NCBI GenBank assembly: GCA_023512835.1
Contig: CM042087.1
Coordinates: 7,852,550 to 7,916,549, forward strand
DNA: 64,000 bases
Source of the DNA: Taxillus chinensis
Taxonomy: Eukaryota > Streptophyta > Magnoliopsida > Santalales > Loranthaceae
Direction of reading: 5' to 3'
The notes beneath the pieces were generated by a model. The model made no database searches. It worked only from the letters and a program-made list of their open reading frames with translations, and had not been told where the DNA came from. This document shows positions 45,067-57,697 of this stretch, in pieces. The translations under genes were made by a program, and so were the position numbers. How positions within the stretch are numbered: position 1 is the first letter of the stretch; every line of letters begins with the position of its first letter.

Positions 45067-46144
45067 GAGGAGAGCTTCTGGTGGCTGCCGGAGCGTCTTG
45101 CGTGGGTTGTCGGAGTCTTGCGTGGAAGCAGGAGCAGGAGAACATACAAGGTAGGGGTTCTGTTCTTCCTAAATCCTCCTCTGTCCTAGGGTTCTAGGGC
45201 AGATTGTAGAGTTATATCTGTTTATATATACATATGTAATCCATATAGGTGTGATCTCCTATATGGATGTTGGCCTTCAGTGGCATTTTGGTGTGATTCT
45301 GTTGTTACATGCTATATGTTCGATGAAATGCTTGTGTGAATATAGCTGTGTGGCTGGACTTGTGATTTAGTGTATGTATGTAAGTATGTTGGGTGTTTGT
45401 TCTATGACCTGAATGGCTGGGTTTGTGCACTTGTGAACGGATGCACACCAAGTGTTTGGTTTTATGCTTGAGTGACCATGGTGTGTGTTGTGTACATGAC
45501 TGTGCTATCTGGCCTGAAGAGGCGGTTAAACTACTTTGCCTGAGAGGCGGTTAAACCAGTGGCCTGAAGAGGCGGTTAAACTACTTTGCCTGAGAGGCGG
45601 TTAAATCAGTGGCCTGAAGAGGCGGTTAAACTACTTGCTTGAGATGTGTTTTGTTAGCCAGTGTGGCTGGGGCTGGGGTTACGCCCACTTGTGTGATGTT
45701 TTATTTTCTTTTTTCCTAATACTGTCACGTCACTACACCTATGCACATGCATGTAGCCGCTAGGAGCATGGGAAGGGTTGGGGAGACTTGATCCCTACTG
45801 AGCTGTGGTTGCTCACCCCTCCTACTGTGTTTGCTTGTTTTCCAGGGACTTACAGGCGTTAGGTGGATACACCAAGGTGGAAGACCATAATTATTTTTAC
45901 TCTCTTCCATTTATGTTTTGTTTTTTTTATGGGAATTGATGTAACCCCAGTGGGGATGGGATTGGAAAGGATTTTGTTGTAATAAACTGGTTTGGATTGC
46001 TTTTATGAACATTACTTTCTTGAATGTGTTGTGGATGTTTAAACTGTAATATTCTTGGTTTGTATCCTAACCCCTTTGCCCTCCGTGTGGGTAAAAGGGG
46101 AGTCACGTACCGGTTTCCTCGGGTTGGAAATCCGGGGCGTGACA
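44341..46144 (+). repeat. Tekay LTR C2
   Basis: 1,804 bp. It has only one palindrome before the TATA box, where C1 has two, but a much longer GA tract (45000-45063). Confidence 0.93.
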
Positions 46145-46493
46145 TGCTTGTACAAAGCAAAGGAGATCAAATTGATGCTGGCCCCTAAATCACATAGGGC
46201 CTGCTGCTGCGGTGCATTGCCAATCACACAAGGGAGATTAAAACTGCCTGGATCTTTATGCTTGATGGGCAAACTCTGTTAAATAACACTGCTCACCTCG
46301 TTAGTGACTTCCACCGTCTCATGATCTCCATATTTCCTCTTCTTCTTCACAAAATCTTTGATGTACTTTTTGTACCTAGGCATCTGCTCCAAGATTTCCA
46401 CAAATGGAATGTTAATTTCAAGCTTCTTGAACAAACTCAGAAACCGCTCATGCTCTTCTTCAACCCTCTGGTTCCTCAGCCTCTGAGGAAATG
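46145..46493 (-). pseudogene. Athila A2 gag-protease fragment (middle piece)
   Basis: It begins with the second TGCTT and aligns with A1 from about 23810 to 24150 (CDLGASINLISF protease motif and the FKKLEINIPFVEILEQMPR gag-end segment on the - strand). It is interrupted by element D, which sits after AAATG. Confidence 0.9.
46489..46493. repeat. Target site duplication of element D (left copy)
   Basis: AAATG precedes LTR D1 and is repeated at 54721-54725 after LTR D2. Removing D joins the sequence to match A1 near 24150. Confidence 0.93.
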
Positions 46494-48336
46494 TGTAATG
46501 ACCCGTGTGTAAGAAGTTAACCACAAACACCTTGGATGTTGGTGCACAAGTTTGAGGTAAGAGATGAGCCCAAGAGGGGACTTTTGGGAGGTGCATGTGA
46601 CAAGTGATAATGTACATTTATGCCCTATGAAGATGTTATGCATATACATGCGATTTTAAGCTATTTTGGAAGATTTTGGAGCTCACTTTTGGTATAGTAG
46701 ATGGCCTCAAACAATTGGCGTGCAAGAACAAAAGTTGCTTAGAATGAGGTCCTCTATTTACCACAGAAATTTCAGAGCATTTAGAGCTGCACGTGAATTC
46801 ACCCATTTCACGTGCAAGCATATTTTTGCTTCTCAGACCTCTACAAGATGCAAGGAGCCTTGGGGTGAAGTTTGAGTGCATTTGGAGGCGGCACGCCAAT
46901 TAGGGAATTGGCGTTCAAATTGGCGTGCAGGCATGTTTTTGCATGGTTACCTTGGTTTTGTCATTCTATTCATCTTTTCCCAAAGGACCAGGTTGGTATA
47001 GTGAGTATTTTGGTGTGTATGGATGCGGAAAGGTTGTAACTTGTGTAATCAAAACTACGTCGTTTTGATGCTGGGATTCACTTAATTAAAACTACGTCGT
47101 TTTGATGTTCTGTTGTCTATATAAGGAGGAGAAGCCTCTCTGTTTTAGGGTTAGGGTTTGTTGCTCCACCAGCCATCGCAGAGAGAGAGAGAGAGGGAAG
47201 GGGAGCTCCTGGTTGCTGTCGGGCGTCTTGCGTGGGTGATCGGAGTCTCGTGAGTGGACGGCGTTCGGCGTGGGAACAGACTATTGCTGTGTTGTTGCAT
47301 CTTACTTGAGGTAGGGGTTCTGTTCTTCCTAAATCCTCCTCTGTCCTAGGGTTCTGGGACAAATTATGGATTCTATCTGTTTATATATATATATGTAATC
47401 CATATAGGTGTGATCTCCTATATGGATGTTGGCCTTCGATGGCGTTTTGGTGTGATTTTGTTATGGCATGCTATATGTTCGTTGAAATGCCTGTGGAATA
47501 TAGCTGTGTGTATATGCCCATTACATGTTTGGTAATATGCCTGTGTGGCTGGACTTGTGATTTGGTGAATGTATGCATGCTGGGTGTTTGTTCTATTGCC
47601 TGAATGGCTGGGTTTGTGCACTTGTGAATGGGTGCACACCAAGTGTTTGGTTTTATGCTTAAGTGGCCGTAGTGTGTGTTGTGTGCATAACTATGGTATC
47701 TGGCCCGAAGAGGCGGTAAAATTACTTTGCCTGAGAGGCGGTTAAACCAGGGGCCTGAAGAGGCGGTTAAACTACTTTGCCTGAGAGGCGGTTAAATCGA
47801 TGGCCTGAAGAGGCGGTTAAATTACTTGCTTGTGATGTTTGTTAGCCAATGTGACCGGGGCTGGGGTTACGCCCGCTTGTGTGGAATGTTTTACTCTTTT
47901 TTCTCATACTTGCCACGTCACTACACTTGTGCACATGCATGTAGCCGCTAGGAACATGGGAAGGGTTGGGGAGACTTGATCCCTACGAGGCGTGGTTGCT
48001 CACCCCTCCTACCGTGTTTGCTTGTTTTCCAGGGACTTACAGGCGTTAGGTGGATACACCAAGGTGGAAGACCTTATTCATTTTACTCTCTTCCATTTAT
48101 GTTATTTTTTTATGGGAATTGATGTAACCCAGGTGGGGATGGATTGGAAAGGATTTTGTTGTAATAAAGACTGGTTTGGATTGTGGATTTCTTTTATGGA
48201 CATTATTTTCTTGAAATGTGTTGTGGATGTTTAAAATGTTAAATTCGGGGTTTGCATCCTAACCCCTTTGCCCTCCGTGTGGGTACAAGAGGAGTCACGT
48301 ACCGGTTTCCTCGGGTTGGAAATCCGGGGCGTGACA
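46494..48336 (+). repeat. Tekay-family LTR D1
   Basis: TGTAATGACC...CGTGACA with the short start (no duplicated 'acccgtgtgta'). It contains the A1-like U3, two palindromes and a short GA tract (47180-47195). Confidence 0.93.
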
Positions 48337-48339
48337 ATA

Positions 48340-48351
48340 TGGTATCAGAGC
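48340..48351 (+). other. Primer binding site of D (tRNA-iMet)
   Basis: TGGTATCAGAGC, intact despite the loss of coding capacity. Confidence 0.92.
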
Positions 48352-49182
48352 ATGGTCTAGTTGGCCTAGGGTAGTGGGCGGATCTGGTTATCTTGAGTCC
48401 TTTGGAGGAGCCTAGAGGGACATGCCTGATCAACATGGTCCTCTTTGAGCCTCTAAGGTGTACTTGGGGTAGTCTAGACCTGAGGTAGGATTTGCATGCA
48501 TTGGCATTAGGGCACTAGTTGCATTTGTTGTCTTTGTGTGATTGTGTGGGTAACCGAGATAAAGCATGTGAGAGAAAATATGAAGAACATGTTTTAATCT
48601 GTGCAACTCTGATTAACTCTGATTTTATGACAACTTGAGCTGTGTGCTTGTGGAATTGCTGTTTGTGCAATGTGGTTTAATGAGAACTGAAATGTGTGCA
48701 GTGTGTGTAATTGCATGGATAAATGGTTTGAACGTGATAAAGTTTCAATTGTGCAACTCTGAAATTTTGTGATGGTTCGAGCATAAAAACATGGAAAAGA
48801 ATTTGTGGTATTGAAACTGAGTGCTTGTGAACGTGAAGCTTGTGAAATGTGAACGAATGAAAAATAAAATACAATAATGTTGGTGTTCTGTGAATGATTG
48901 AGTATGTGCCTTTGTATGGTATTGTGTGGAGGAAGCGATGTTGTGTTCAAAACGATGAGATATCCACTTAAGTATAGATTATATGTGCAATGTAAAGGTG
49001 TGAACTTGTTTAGTCTGTGATGTGCATCCATGAAATTGTGTGGTGATAATGCATGTTTTGAGGTTAGTTATAGCTCAGAATGCCTAGTCGGTAATGGTAT
49101 TGAGATTGTTGAGTGATAACCTGGAGCGCTGCCTTTTCGTGGAGCCAATGTCTCCGAAAATTGTGACTGTGCGACTATTGAG

Positions 49183-49760
49183 GTAGCAGAGAAGCCCGCC
49201 CCTCGGGCTGGGCAAGTGGGTGAGCTACAGGACGTAAGTAATGATCTAATCATGGCAGAGGTTGGCATTTTAAGCCTGGTAATTCAAGAGTTGAAGGATG
49301 AGATTCGACAACTGATTAAGAGCGAGGTACGTCGAGAGCTATCAACCCACATCATCGGGGGGGATCTTGGGTGAAGATTAATTGAAGCATAGTTGTCCTG
49401 ATCGGCAGAAGGGGCTCAAGAGGTAGAGACCGGTTTTCCAAAGGGGTTGTTTTTGCGGTGGACAACCGGGACATGGGAAAAGAGTATGGCGGGAAGAAGT
49501 ACTAGTGTCGCATCTCGTGGAAAAGTAGGACATCTCCAGACAGTCTGTTTTGGTAAAGCAAGGCATGGTGCTAGAGGACTGGCTCAGCGAGCTAGGGATA
49601 AAGCAAAAAAATTCAAACCTTGTTTGGGGGCCGAAGACTACCAAGTGAGGCTAGGAGGAGAGCATGGCAGAACTTTCCTTAGTCAAGGGTACGATTTTGA
49701 TTCTCGCGTGTTAAGATTTCTGTTTAGTGGTGGTATCATATTCCTTTAATGATAGTGAAC
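49183..49760 (+). pseudogene. D: remnants of gag and protease
   Basis: 49183-49377 reads LVIQELKDEIRQLIKSEVRR before a stop, similar in place and style to the gag N-terminus LQERIRLEVRELQEGLRQEV of B. 49437-49560 holds two worn zinc-knuckle traces (GCFCGGQPGHGKRVW and GKVGHLQTVC). Around 49690-49745 the DNA aligns loosely with the protease start (gGTAC...TTTTGAT). The gag core between them is absent. Confidence 0.55.
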
Positions 49761-52479
49761 GGTTGAGTCTCGTGTTGGATTAGGTGAGGTCAGGTGAACC
49801 TTTGATTGCCTGCCTTTCTAGCAATTTAATTAAGACACTTGTGATAGAGGGGTATTTTCGCTGGGTGGGCTCTTGAGCCACTGTTTTATGTTAGGTGAGG
49901 CTTAGAAGGTCGTTTGAGTTACCATTTTGGATGGACGTAGTTGGGGACCTACTAGAGAATAAATGAGTAAAATAAATAAAAATATATATATATGACAACA
50001 AAAGACTAATAAATTACTAATGGTTATAAACGATTATTGGAAAGAGTTGGTGGTTTTAATATGGTCTAAAGTGTTAATCGTATCTTTGTGTGTTAGTCAA
50101 TTTTGGGCGCCCGTGTGTGAGGAAAGTAATAAATGTTACTGTGTGACCCCTAATACTCTGGCGTAGGTGAGATTACCTCTGGCCTAGCTAGCCTAGGAAG
50201 CTAGCGGCATGAGTTAGTGGCTTGTGGGTAGTGTGTGACCCCGTTGTGGCAACCTTGAGCAATAGAAATGTGTTTTCATGTGAGTAGAGGTTTCTGTAGA
50301 TGTGCTACCTAAGAAGGATGTTCTTTTGGTAACCTTTCTAAGTGTCACGGTTGAGGGAAGAAATTGCCACTAGTATAACCCACTCCTTGAGTCATTGAGA
50401 TTTAAATTGATTGGCGAGAGTGGTATGTGGTTTTAAGGTTCTTATGGGTGTCCTGTGGAGATGGCTGCAAATTCTTGGGTGGCCAAACTTTGACCACGTG
50501 TCATGCTGGTGGTGTGTGAAAGACCTTCGGTAATGTTCATAGGATATGTGGTGAAATGGGTTTGCATGTGTATACAAATGTGATGAGTTCTGGAACTAGG
50601 TTATGAGTAAGTTTATAGGATCGTGCCCAGTGAACCCAATCAGTGCAAGCAGGCAAACGAGTGAGATTGGGCAGGCCTTGTTTGGGTTTTTCCTCATAAT
50701 TTGGAGACATCTTCCGAGGGGTTGAGGATGTACTCCTGGTGGTAGGACCATTCCGCTAATCCATGTCCTGTGGGTAATAGGCTTAAAAGAGGCGAGGAGG
50801 TGGGGGCTAGTATGTCCTCTCTTACATGTGTTCTACACAGTAGTTTATTTCGTGTGTTGTGGTTGCTTTGTTTTGTTGTGTGTGTTGCATATGTGTTAAA
50901 GGGGTATAGCAAAGTTCTTATGTGTGGGTCTCGTGGCAGACATATGCAGAGGAGTAGGAGGTGATGCATGCGCATATTATGTGCGGTGTGGGATGAAGAG
51001 GGGTGTTATGTGTAATGTTGATGCTATTCCTTGTCACGTGTGATGGCATGCTAAGTTAAAGTGTGAAAGTATTGATGAGTTGTGATTCACTGAATGGAGT
51101 CAGATGTGAGTTTTGCTTGTAAGGGGTATTAGTGCTACCCCTTTGGGGGAGATTTGTGTCCTGCGGCTATTATGGGGTCTTCATGCTACATATATTCTTC
51201 TTGAAAGTCTTTCGTGTGCGTTTCTATGCGGTACGTGTGGTGGTCCACGCCATCAAAGTGTTGGTGTGTTTGGGAGCTGCGTGAATGTCCCGAATTAGGA
51301 GTTTGCATGTCTTGTTTCCTATGCCTACCTGAAGGAATTGCAATGACCCTATTAAGCTGCGGCTAGAGCCTGCGTATTTCTTGGTCCATTTGAGTGTTTT
51401 TCTAGTGTGTTGAGATAAAACGTAATAGTTGATATAGCGGAGTTGGTGGGCCATGAGGTGGGGTGTGTCTTGGAGGCAAGGGATTTTCTTGTGACCTGTG
51501 AGTGGTGACACAGAGGATTCCATTGTGGTCAGGTTGCAGATAGGAGAGTTTTCAGTGTGGGGAGAACTATGTTGTTCATAGCAACTTGGCATCAAGGGAT
51601 TCCTATCGCGTGGCCCGTCTGCTGACTTGGTAAGGCATTATCTCTTGGGTTGTACGGTAAGCCTCAGTTGTGAAGGCTGTGTGGGACCTTGGCGGATCTC
51701 TATTTGACCGTGATCAAGGAGGTCGATTCTCAAAGTCGGTGACTAGTGATAGCCCGATAGTGGGTTTTGGTCTTACCATGGTTGTGTGTGTGGTGCTGCA
51801 TTTACTATTTTTAGTGCATCCTTGGACTCCATTGGGCGCCAGGTTGACTGCGACCGAGTGGTTGAGGGCACACTCCATTCTCGTGTTTCTGTGTCTAGGC
51901 TTGTACTCCGTTCGGCATCACCATTGGCATTGGTGGGGTTTTAATGTTCCTTGCTTGAGTGAAGTGGTTTTCAGAGTGATGATGGTGCTGCTGAGGTGAG
52001 CTCCCTGTGTGAGAATGTGATTGTGGTTTGCATAACGCTATCCTGTTTGTTTCTGTTTCATTATGACCTCATTGTGCTTGCTGTTAGGGTGAGGTCTACC
52101 TATGGGCTGGGCAATTGTTGGGTATTTTACGTTGTGGAGTGTTGGTCCCATCGTGCCGCGAGTTGGCATCTCCAACATTTGTGGTAATGACTGCATTATG
52201 TGTTTCTTTGATCTTTTCTTGTTGTTTACTATTTGGTTTCCCTTTTTGGGGACGAAAAGTCCAAAGGTGGGACGGTTGTGAGGAAACTCCCAACGGCTGC
52301 GTTTGTATGGTATTGGCGACTGGGCAGTGGAACATTAAACGTGTAGTAGTGTTTTGTGAGTTGTTCATTGTGGTGGTGTTTATGCTGTGAGTTGGTCTGT
52401 GCCTAGGTAATTTGTTAAACGTGTTGGCGATGGGAGTATATGTCTTACATCATTGTGACATGTGACTACTTGTGAAGTA
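49761..52479 (+). other. D internal region without recognisable genes
   Basis: About 2.7 kb of GT-rich non-coding DNA. Short frames (for example 51670-51999 and 52115-52390) have no motif I know. It occupies the place of RT, RNase H and most of integrase. Confidence 0.6.
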
Positions 52480-52875
52480 TGTGTTCGGTGAGGAGGAGAC
52501 GTGGGAGTGTGAGTCCATGAGCCGTGAGCGGCACCCGAGTTGTTCGAGGACGAACAAGCTTAAGAGTGGGAGGTGGCTGTTGGCCAAGGGAAACTGATGT
52601 GTTTTCTTGTATTAGTTGTGTATGATTTGGTGTATTTGTATTGTCTTTTAGACATGTGTTCATATTTGTGATGTGTTTTGAGATGTGTATTTGTGACATG
52701 CGGATATGTGTTGTTATGGATTATGGTGGTACCTTGTTACGTGCTGTTATGTGCTAGGCGCGGTGTATGACCCATTTGGGTGTTGTGGCTCGCCGTGTGG
52801 CAAATGGGTAGCTTGTGTTTGTTTTCCTCGTATGTCATTTCTTTTCGAGGACGAAAAGTCTTAAGGGGGAGAGGA
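52480..52875 (+). pseudogene. D: last codons of the chromodomain/integrase tail, 3' UTR and PPT
   Basis: 52488-52565 encodes EEETWECESMSRERHP, matching the end of the C integrase ([16 protein letters not shown]), followed by the same 3' UTR and the PPT AAGGGGGAGAGGA at 52863-52875. The cis signals are therefore kept while the enzyme is gone. Confidence 0.8.
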
Positions 52876-54720
52876 TGTAATGACCCGTGTGTAAGAAGTT
52901 AACCACAAACACCTTGGATGTTGGTGCACAAGTTTGAGGTAAGAGATGAGCCCAAGAGGGGACTTTTGGGAGGTGCATGTGACAAGTGATAACGTACATT
53001 TATGCCCTAGGAAGATGTTATGCATATACATGCGGTTTTAAGCTATTTTGGAAGATTTTGGAGCTCACTTTTGGTATAGTAGATGGCCTCAAACAATTGG
53101 CGTGCAAGAACAAAAGTTGCTTAGAATGAGGTCCTCTATCTACCACAGAAATTTCAGAGCATTTAGAGCTGCACGTGAATTCACCCATTTCACGTGCAAG
53201 CATATTTTTGCTTCTCAGACCTCTACAAGATGCAAGGAGCCTTGGGGTGAAGTTTGAGTGCATTTGGAGCTACACGCCAATTAGGGAATTGGCGTTCAAA
53301 TTGGCGTGCAGGCATGTTTTTGCATGGTTACCTTGGTTTTGTCATTCTAATCATCTTTTCCCAAAGGACCAGGTTGGTATAGTGAGTATTTTGGTGTGTA
53401 TGGATGCGGAAAGGTTGTAACTTGTGTAATCAAAACTACGTCGTTTTGATGCTGGGATTCACTTAATCAAAACTATGTCGTTTTGATGTTGTGTTGTCTA
53501 TATAAGGAGGAGAAGCCTCTCTGTTTTAGGGTTAGGGTTTGTTGCTCCACCAGCCGTTGCAGAGAGAGAGAGAGAGAGGGAAGGGGAGCTCCTGGTTGCT
53601 GCCGGGCGTCTTGCGTGGGTGGTCGGAGTCTCGTGGGTGGACGGCGTTCGGCGTGGGAATAGACTATTGCTGTGTTGTTGCATCTTACTTGAGGTAGGGG
53701 TTCTGTTCTTCCTAAATCCTCCTCTGTCCTAGGGTTCTGGGGCAAATTATGGATTCTATCTGTTTATATATATATATGTAATCCATATTGGTGTGATCTC
53801 CTATATGGATGTTGGCCTTCAGTGGCATTTTGGTGTGATTTTGTTATGGTATGCTATATGTTCGTTGAAATGCCTGTGTGAATATAGCTGTGTGTATATG
53901 CCCATTACATGTTTGGTAATATGCCTGTGTGGCTGGACTTGTGATTTGGTGAATGTATGCATGCTGGGTGTTTGTTCTATTGCCTGAATGGCTGGGTTTG
54001 TGCACTTGTGAATGGGTGCACACCAAGTGTTTGGTTTTATGCTTAAGTGGCCGTAGTGTGTGTTGTGTGCATAACTGTGGTATCTGGCCTGAAGAGGCAG
54101 TAAAATTACTTTGCCTGAGAGGCGGTTAAACCAGTGGCCTGAAGAGGCGGTTAAACTACTTTGCCTGAGAGGCGGTTAAATCAGTGGCCTGAAGAGGCGG
54201 TTAAATTACTTGCTTGTGATGTTTGTTAGCCAGTGTGACTGGGGCTGGGGTTACGCCCGCTTGTGTGGAATGTTTTACTCTTTTTCTCATACTGCCACGT
54301 CACTACACCTGTGCACATGCATGTAGCCGCTAGGAACATGGGAAGGGTTGGGGAGACTTGATCCCTACTGAGCTGTGGTTGCTCACCCCTCCTACTGTGT
54401 TTGCTTGTTTTCCAGGGACTTACAGGCGTTAGGTGGATACACCAAGGTGGAAGACCTTATTCATTTTACTCTCTTCCATTTATGTTATTTTTTTTATGAG
54501 AATTGATGTAACCCCAGTGGGGATGGATTGGAAAGGATTTTGTTGTAATAAAGACTGGTTTGGATTGTGGATTTCTTTTATGGACATTATTTTCTTGAAA
54601 TGTGTTGTGGATGTTTAAAATGTTAAATTCGAGGTTTGCATCCTAACCCCTTTGCCCTCCGTGTGGGTACAAGGGGAGTCACGTACCGGTTTCCTCGGGT
54701 TGGAAATCCGGGGCGTGACA
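52876..54720 (+). repeat. Tekay-family LTR D2
   Basis: TGTAATGACC...CGTGACA, 1,845 bp, closely matching D1. Confidence 0.93.
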
Positions 54721-56409
54721 AAATGGCATAGTAGGCCTGAGCTCTTGCCTCTGTTCTTGAGCTATTCTGTCTTGACTCAGCTGCTGGTCCTTCTTTTCTT
54801 GCACTCTTTCTTCAGCTTTATCTGATTTTCCTTGGTCATCAGCTTCCAAGGGTCTGCTCTGTTCTTCTGGAATTGCCTTCTTCTTAGGCTGTTCAGCTTC
54901 TTTCAGTACCTTCCCACTTCTTAGAGTAATAGCCTTGCAGCTCTCCTTGGGGTTCACCTCAGTATCACTTGGAAAAGATTTAGCTGAGACTCCTTGATTT
55001 ACATTCTGGGCCAAACTTACAAGCAGCTTTTCTATATTCTTCATTGAAGATTCCATGGTTACTACCCTTTCCTCCAAATTATCCTCTCTTTTGGTTGGCT
55101 CATCCACATTCTGATATACCCTTCCTCTTTCTTTGTTGAGGCCGAGGTCAGTTCGCTCGAATCCTGGAGGTGGGTGTAAATAATTATCCGTAGCATACGG
55201 ATTTTGCTTCATCCCTGGGGGCACATATTTGTCCTGAAATGAGGTATCTCCCCCTCGGTTCTGGTTTTTCTCGAAATGGCTGAGATTGCTGCTTGGTTCG
55301 GTTGTACCCTTGTTGTTGTTGTTGAGGATAAAATTGCTACTTCGATACAAGCCCTTTCCTCCAACATAATTTGCTTCTTCAGCTCCACTCCAGCCCCGTT
55401 CAACCACCGGTAAAGCTTGTTGTGATCCTTCAACTTTAAGAGCCAATACTTCCATGCCTTTCACTAAAGCTTGAATCGGTGCTTGCATATCATTGGAAGA
55501 ATTATCAACTAAAGCTATCTTCTCCCTTGGCTTTGAAGTATGCACATTAGACCACCGCCAATCATCTAATAACAGCCTCTCCAAGAGCTCGCGGCTTGCG
55601 TCAGGCTCTAGATTCATCAAGCATCCTCCAGCAGCTGCATTCACCTTGTCTTGTGAGTGGGACTGAAGACCTGTGTAGAAAGATTCAATTTGAATCCACT
55701 AGGGTCTTCCATGATCAGGGCATCTTCTCACTAAGTCTTTAAAATGCTCCCAAGCTTCATAAAGAGTCTCCATCTCATCTTGCCTGAATCTGCTAATCTC
55801 CCCTCTAAGCTGGATCACCTTGGAAGGAGGGAAGTACTTTGACATGAACTTGGTCTGCATCTCCTCCCAAGTGTTGATTGAACCTGCTGGCAGACTGTTG
55901 AACCAGCCAAGAGCTCTATCCCTTAAAGAGAAAGGGAAAAGCCTTAGCTTTATTGCCTCCTCCGATACATTGTTGATCTTTATGGTGTCGCACATCTGGT
56001 AGAACCTCATCAAATGCTGGTGTGGATCATCCACGGCTGTTCCTCCAAACGCGTTGTTGCTCACCATGTTGATCAACGCCGGCTTCAGCTCGAAGCTATT
56101 TGCTTGGACTTTTGTCTGCCGAATCCCAGAATAATGGTCTGACATCATGGGTCTCGCATAGTCTAAGAAGGTTATGGGCATAAACCTATTACCCACTTCT
56201 TCTGGACATTGGCCATTGTAATTGGACCCTCCTTGCGGTGCACCACCATCAGGCCTTAAATCTGCCATCAATTCACCTACTGAATGCTCTAAGCCTTGCA
56301 ATGCTTCTTCAGCCTCACGTGCTGCTTCCCTAGCTGCTCTATGACGAGCTCTGAACAATCTTTCAGGTTCCCGATTAAATGGTATAAACTCCTGTTTTGG
56401 CATGCACAA
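54721..56409 (-). pseudogene. Athila A2 gag (right piece)
   Basis: The start is MCMPKQEFIPFNREPERL at 56409. The gag core reads through the site where A1 has a frameshift. A stop near 55700 is CAG in A1 (P-Q-W becomes P-stop-W on the element strand). A frameshift near 55300 changes the linker compared with A1. The C-terminal part ends at the AAATG target site of D. Bases 56410-56600 form the short leader to the primer site. Confidence 0.88.
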
Positions 56410-56600
56410 CTAGGAATTCCTCAAACACTTGGTGTATGTTCCTGTAAAACAACAAGAACACACCCAGCAGCTCCGAACAATGCAAAATAAACAAATAAAG
56501 AACACAAAATAACAGAAAATAAAAGACAAAATAAAACACCAAGATCAGAATTCAAACAATTTCACTCAATGTTGATTTTAAAAACTAGTTAACCGTTGAA

Positions 56601-56618
56601 TCCCCGGCAACGACGCCA
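56601..56618 (-). other. A2 primer binding site (tRNA-Asp, one mismatch)
   Basis: The element strand reads TGGCGTCGTTGCCGGGGA, with a single C-to-T change from the A1 site. Confidence 0.9.
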
Positions 56619-56621
56619 ATT

Positions 56622-57697
56622 TGACAAACGGGTATTTCGTGAGCGAAACCCAAGTGAGGGTTAAGCTACTGTCGTTTAAATCCCTTCTCAAAATATTAAT
56701 TCCCTTAACTAATGCTAAATAGAATAGCGACAAGAAAGGGGTCGATCCCACAGAGATTACCAAGTTATCTAGCTTTAACTCAAATCACCAAATTAATCTT
56801 GCTTAGAACAATGTCTCGGCAAACAAAATTGTGTTTTAAAATTACTTTATTGAAAACAGAATTGCAATTGAAATAACTAAAAACGTTGGATTTAGAATCA
56901 AGGATTAAGGCATCTAGGGTCACAATTTCACCTCCCTATGTTATCTCTACCTGTTCATGGTATTAGGGTTGTCCGATTGAAAACATGCTAAACATAAGCC
57001 AAGGACAACAAATGGTCATTGGGGTCCTTTTAAGAGTTGTATGCCAGAATGGTCATCTAAACACACAAACATGCAAAGCCAATAAATCATACTTGCAAAA
57101 CGATAATGATCACACCAATTACAAATAAGTTATGAATTTCAATCCGCCCCAGACTAGGGCTAAGAATACCAAGGTGTACATCCAAAGATAGAAATTAATA
57201 ACAGATTCATAAAACATGCAAAACTCAATCATCCAAACCCAATATTCATAAACACAGCAAAGCAACAAGGGGCTACATTGCTCCCCTAGATTATAAGAAC
57301 TACTCACGCATGATTACAAGCAAAACCATAGCAAGAAAGCTAAACATCTTCTTCTAATCCACGCGCACAACAAGGCTTCAAATCCAGGCTCCAAAATCCG
57401 CGACGGGTGATCGCGACGGCCTGCGACGGCTGCTCTCCTAGGTCAAGGAGCAGCCTCCAAGTCGTGAAGCCTCTCTCTCCCTCTAAAAACGTGTAATGGG
57501 GTCTAGGTTTTTTAGCATGGGGCGTGGAGCCTCTATTTATAGAGCTTAAAACAGCTTAAAAAACGCATGTATTTGCAAATAGCATCTTCCTAGGGGTTAG
57601 AGCAAATATATATGATATATGAAGCAATAAAGCTCTAATCATGCTCTTAAACATCCTAAATAAACACTAGAATAACGGCATAAAATGCACGTTATCA
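56622..57697 (-). repeat. A2 5' LTR with most of U3 deleted
   Basis: On the + strand it starts TGACAAAC and ends GTTATCA. It is 1,076 bp against 1,501 bp in A1. At about 57545 the sequence jumps from the TATA box (57533-57542) straight to 'agcttaaaaaacgcatg', removing the palindrome and the inverted-word cluster. Confidence 0.88.

Larger units (their letters stand above)
37045..46144 (+). mobile_element. Tekay-type chromovirus C (complete, with TSD)
   Basis: 9,100 bp: LTR C1 37045-38839, PBS 38843-38854, gag, protease, RT-RNase H, integrase-chromodomain, PPT, LTR C2 44341-46144, flanked by TGCTT. It is inserted in the A2 gag-protease region. It is the best preserved Tekay copy: its RT-RNase H frame is open for 435 codons. 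It is still inactive through scattered stops and frameshifts. Confidence 0.93.
46494..54720 (+). mobile_element. Element D: non-autonomous Tekay derivative with TSD
   Basis: 8,227 bp with LTR D1 46494-48336 (1,843 bp), PBS 48340-48351, a 4.5-kb internal region almost free of coding sequence, PPT 52863-52875 and LTR D2 52876-54720 (1,845 bp), flanked by AAATG. The LTRs look more alike than C1/C2 (about three differences in the first ~190 bp compared by eye). This contrasts with an internal region that has lost nearly all gag-pol, so mobilisation in trans is likely. Confidence 0.88.

Noticed and set aside
48594..49031. Minus-strand 145-codon frame in element D
   Set aside because: No homology recognised and antisense to the leader of D; composition explains it.
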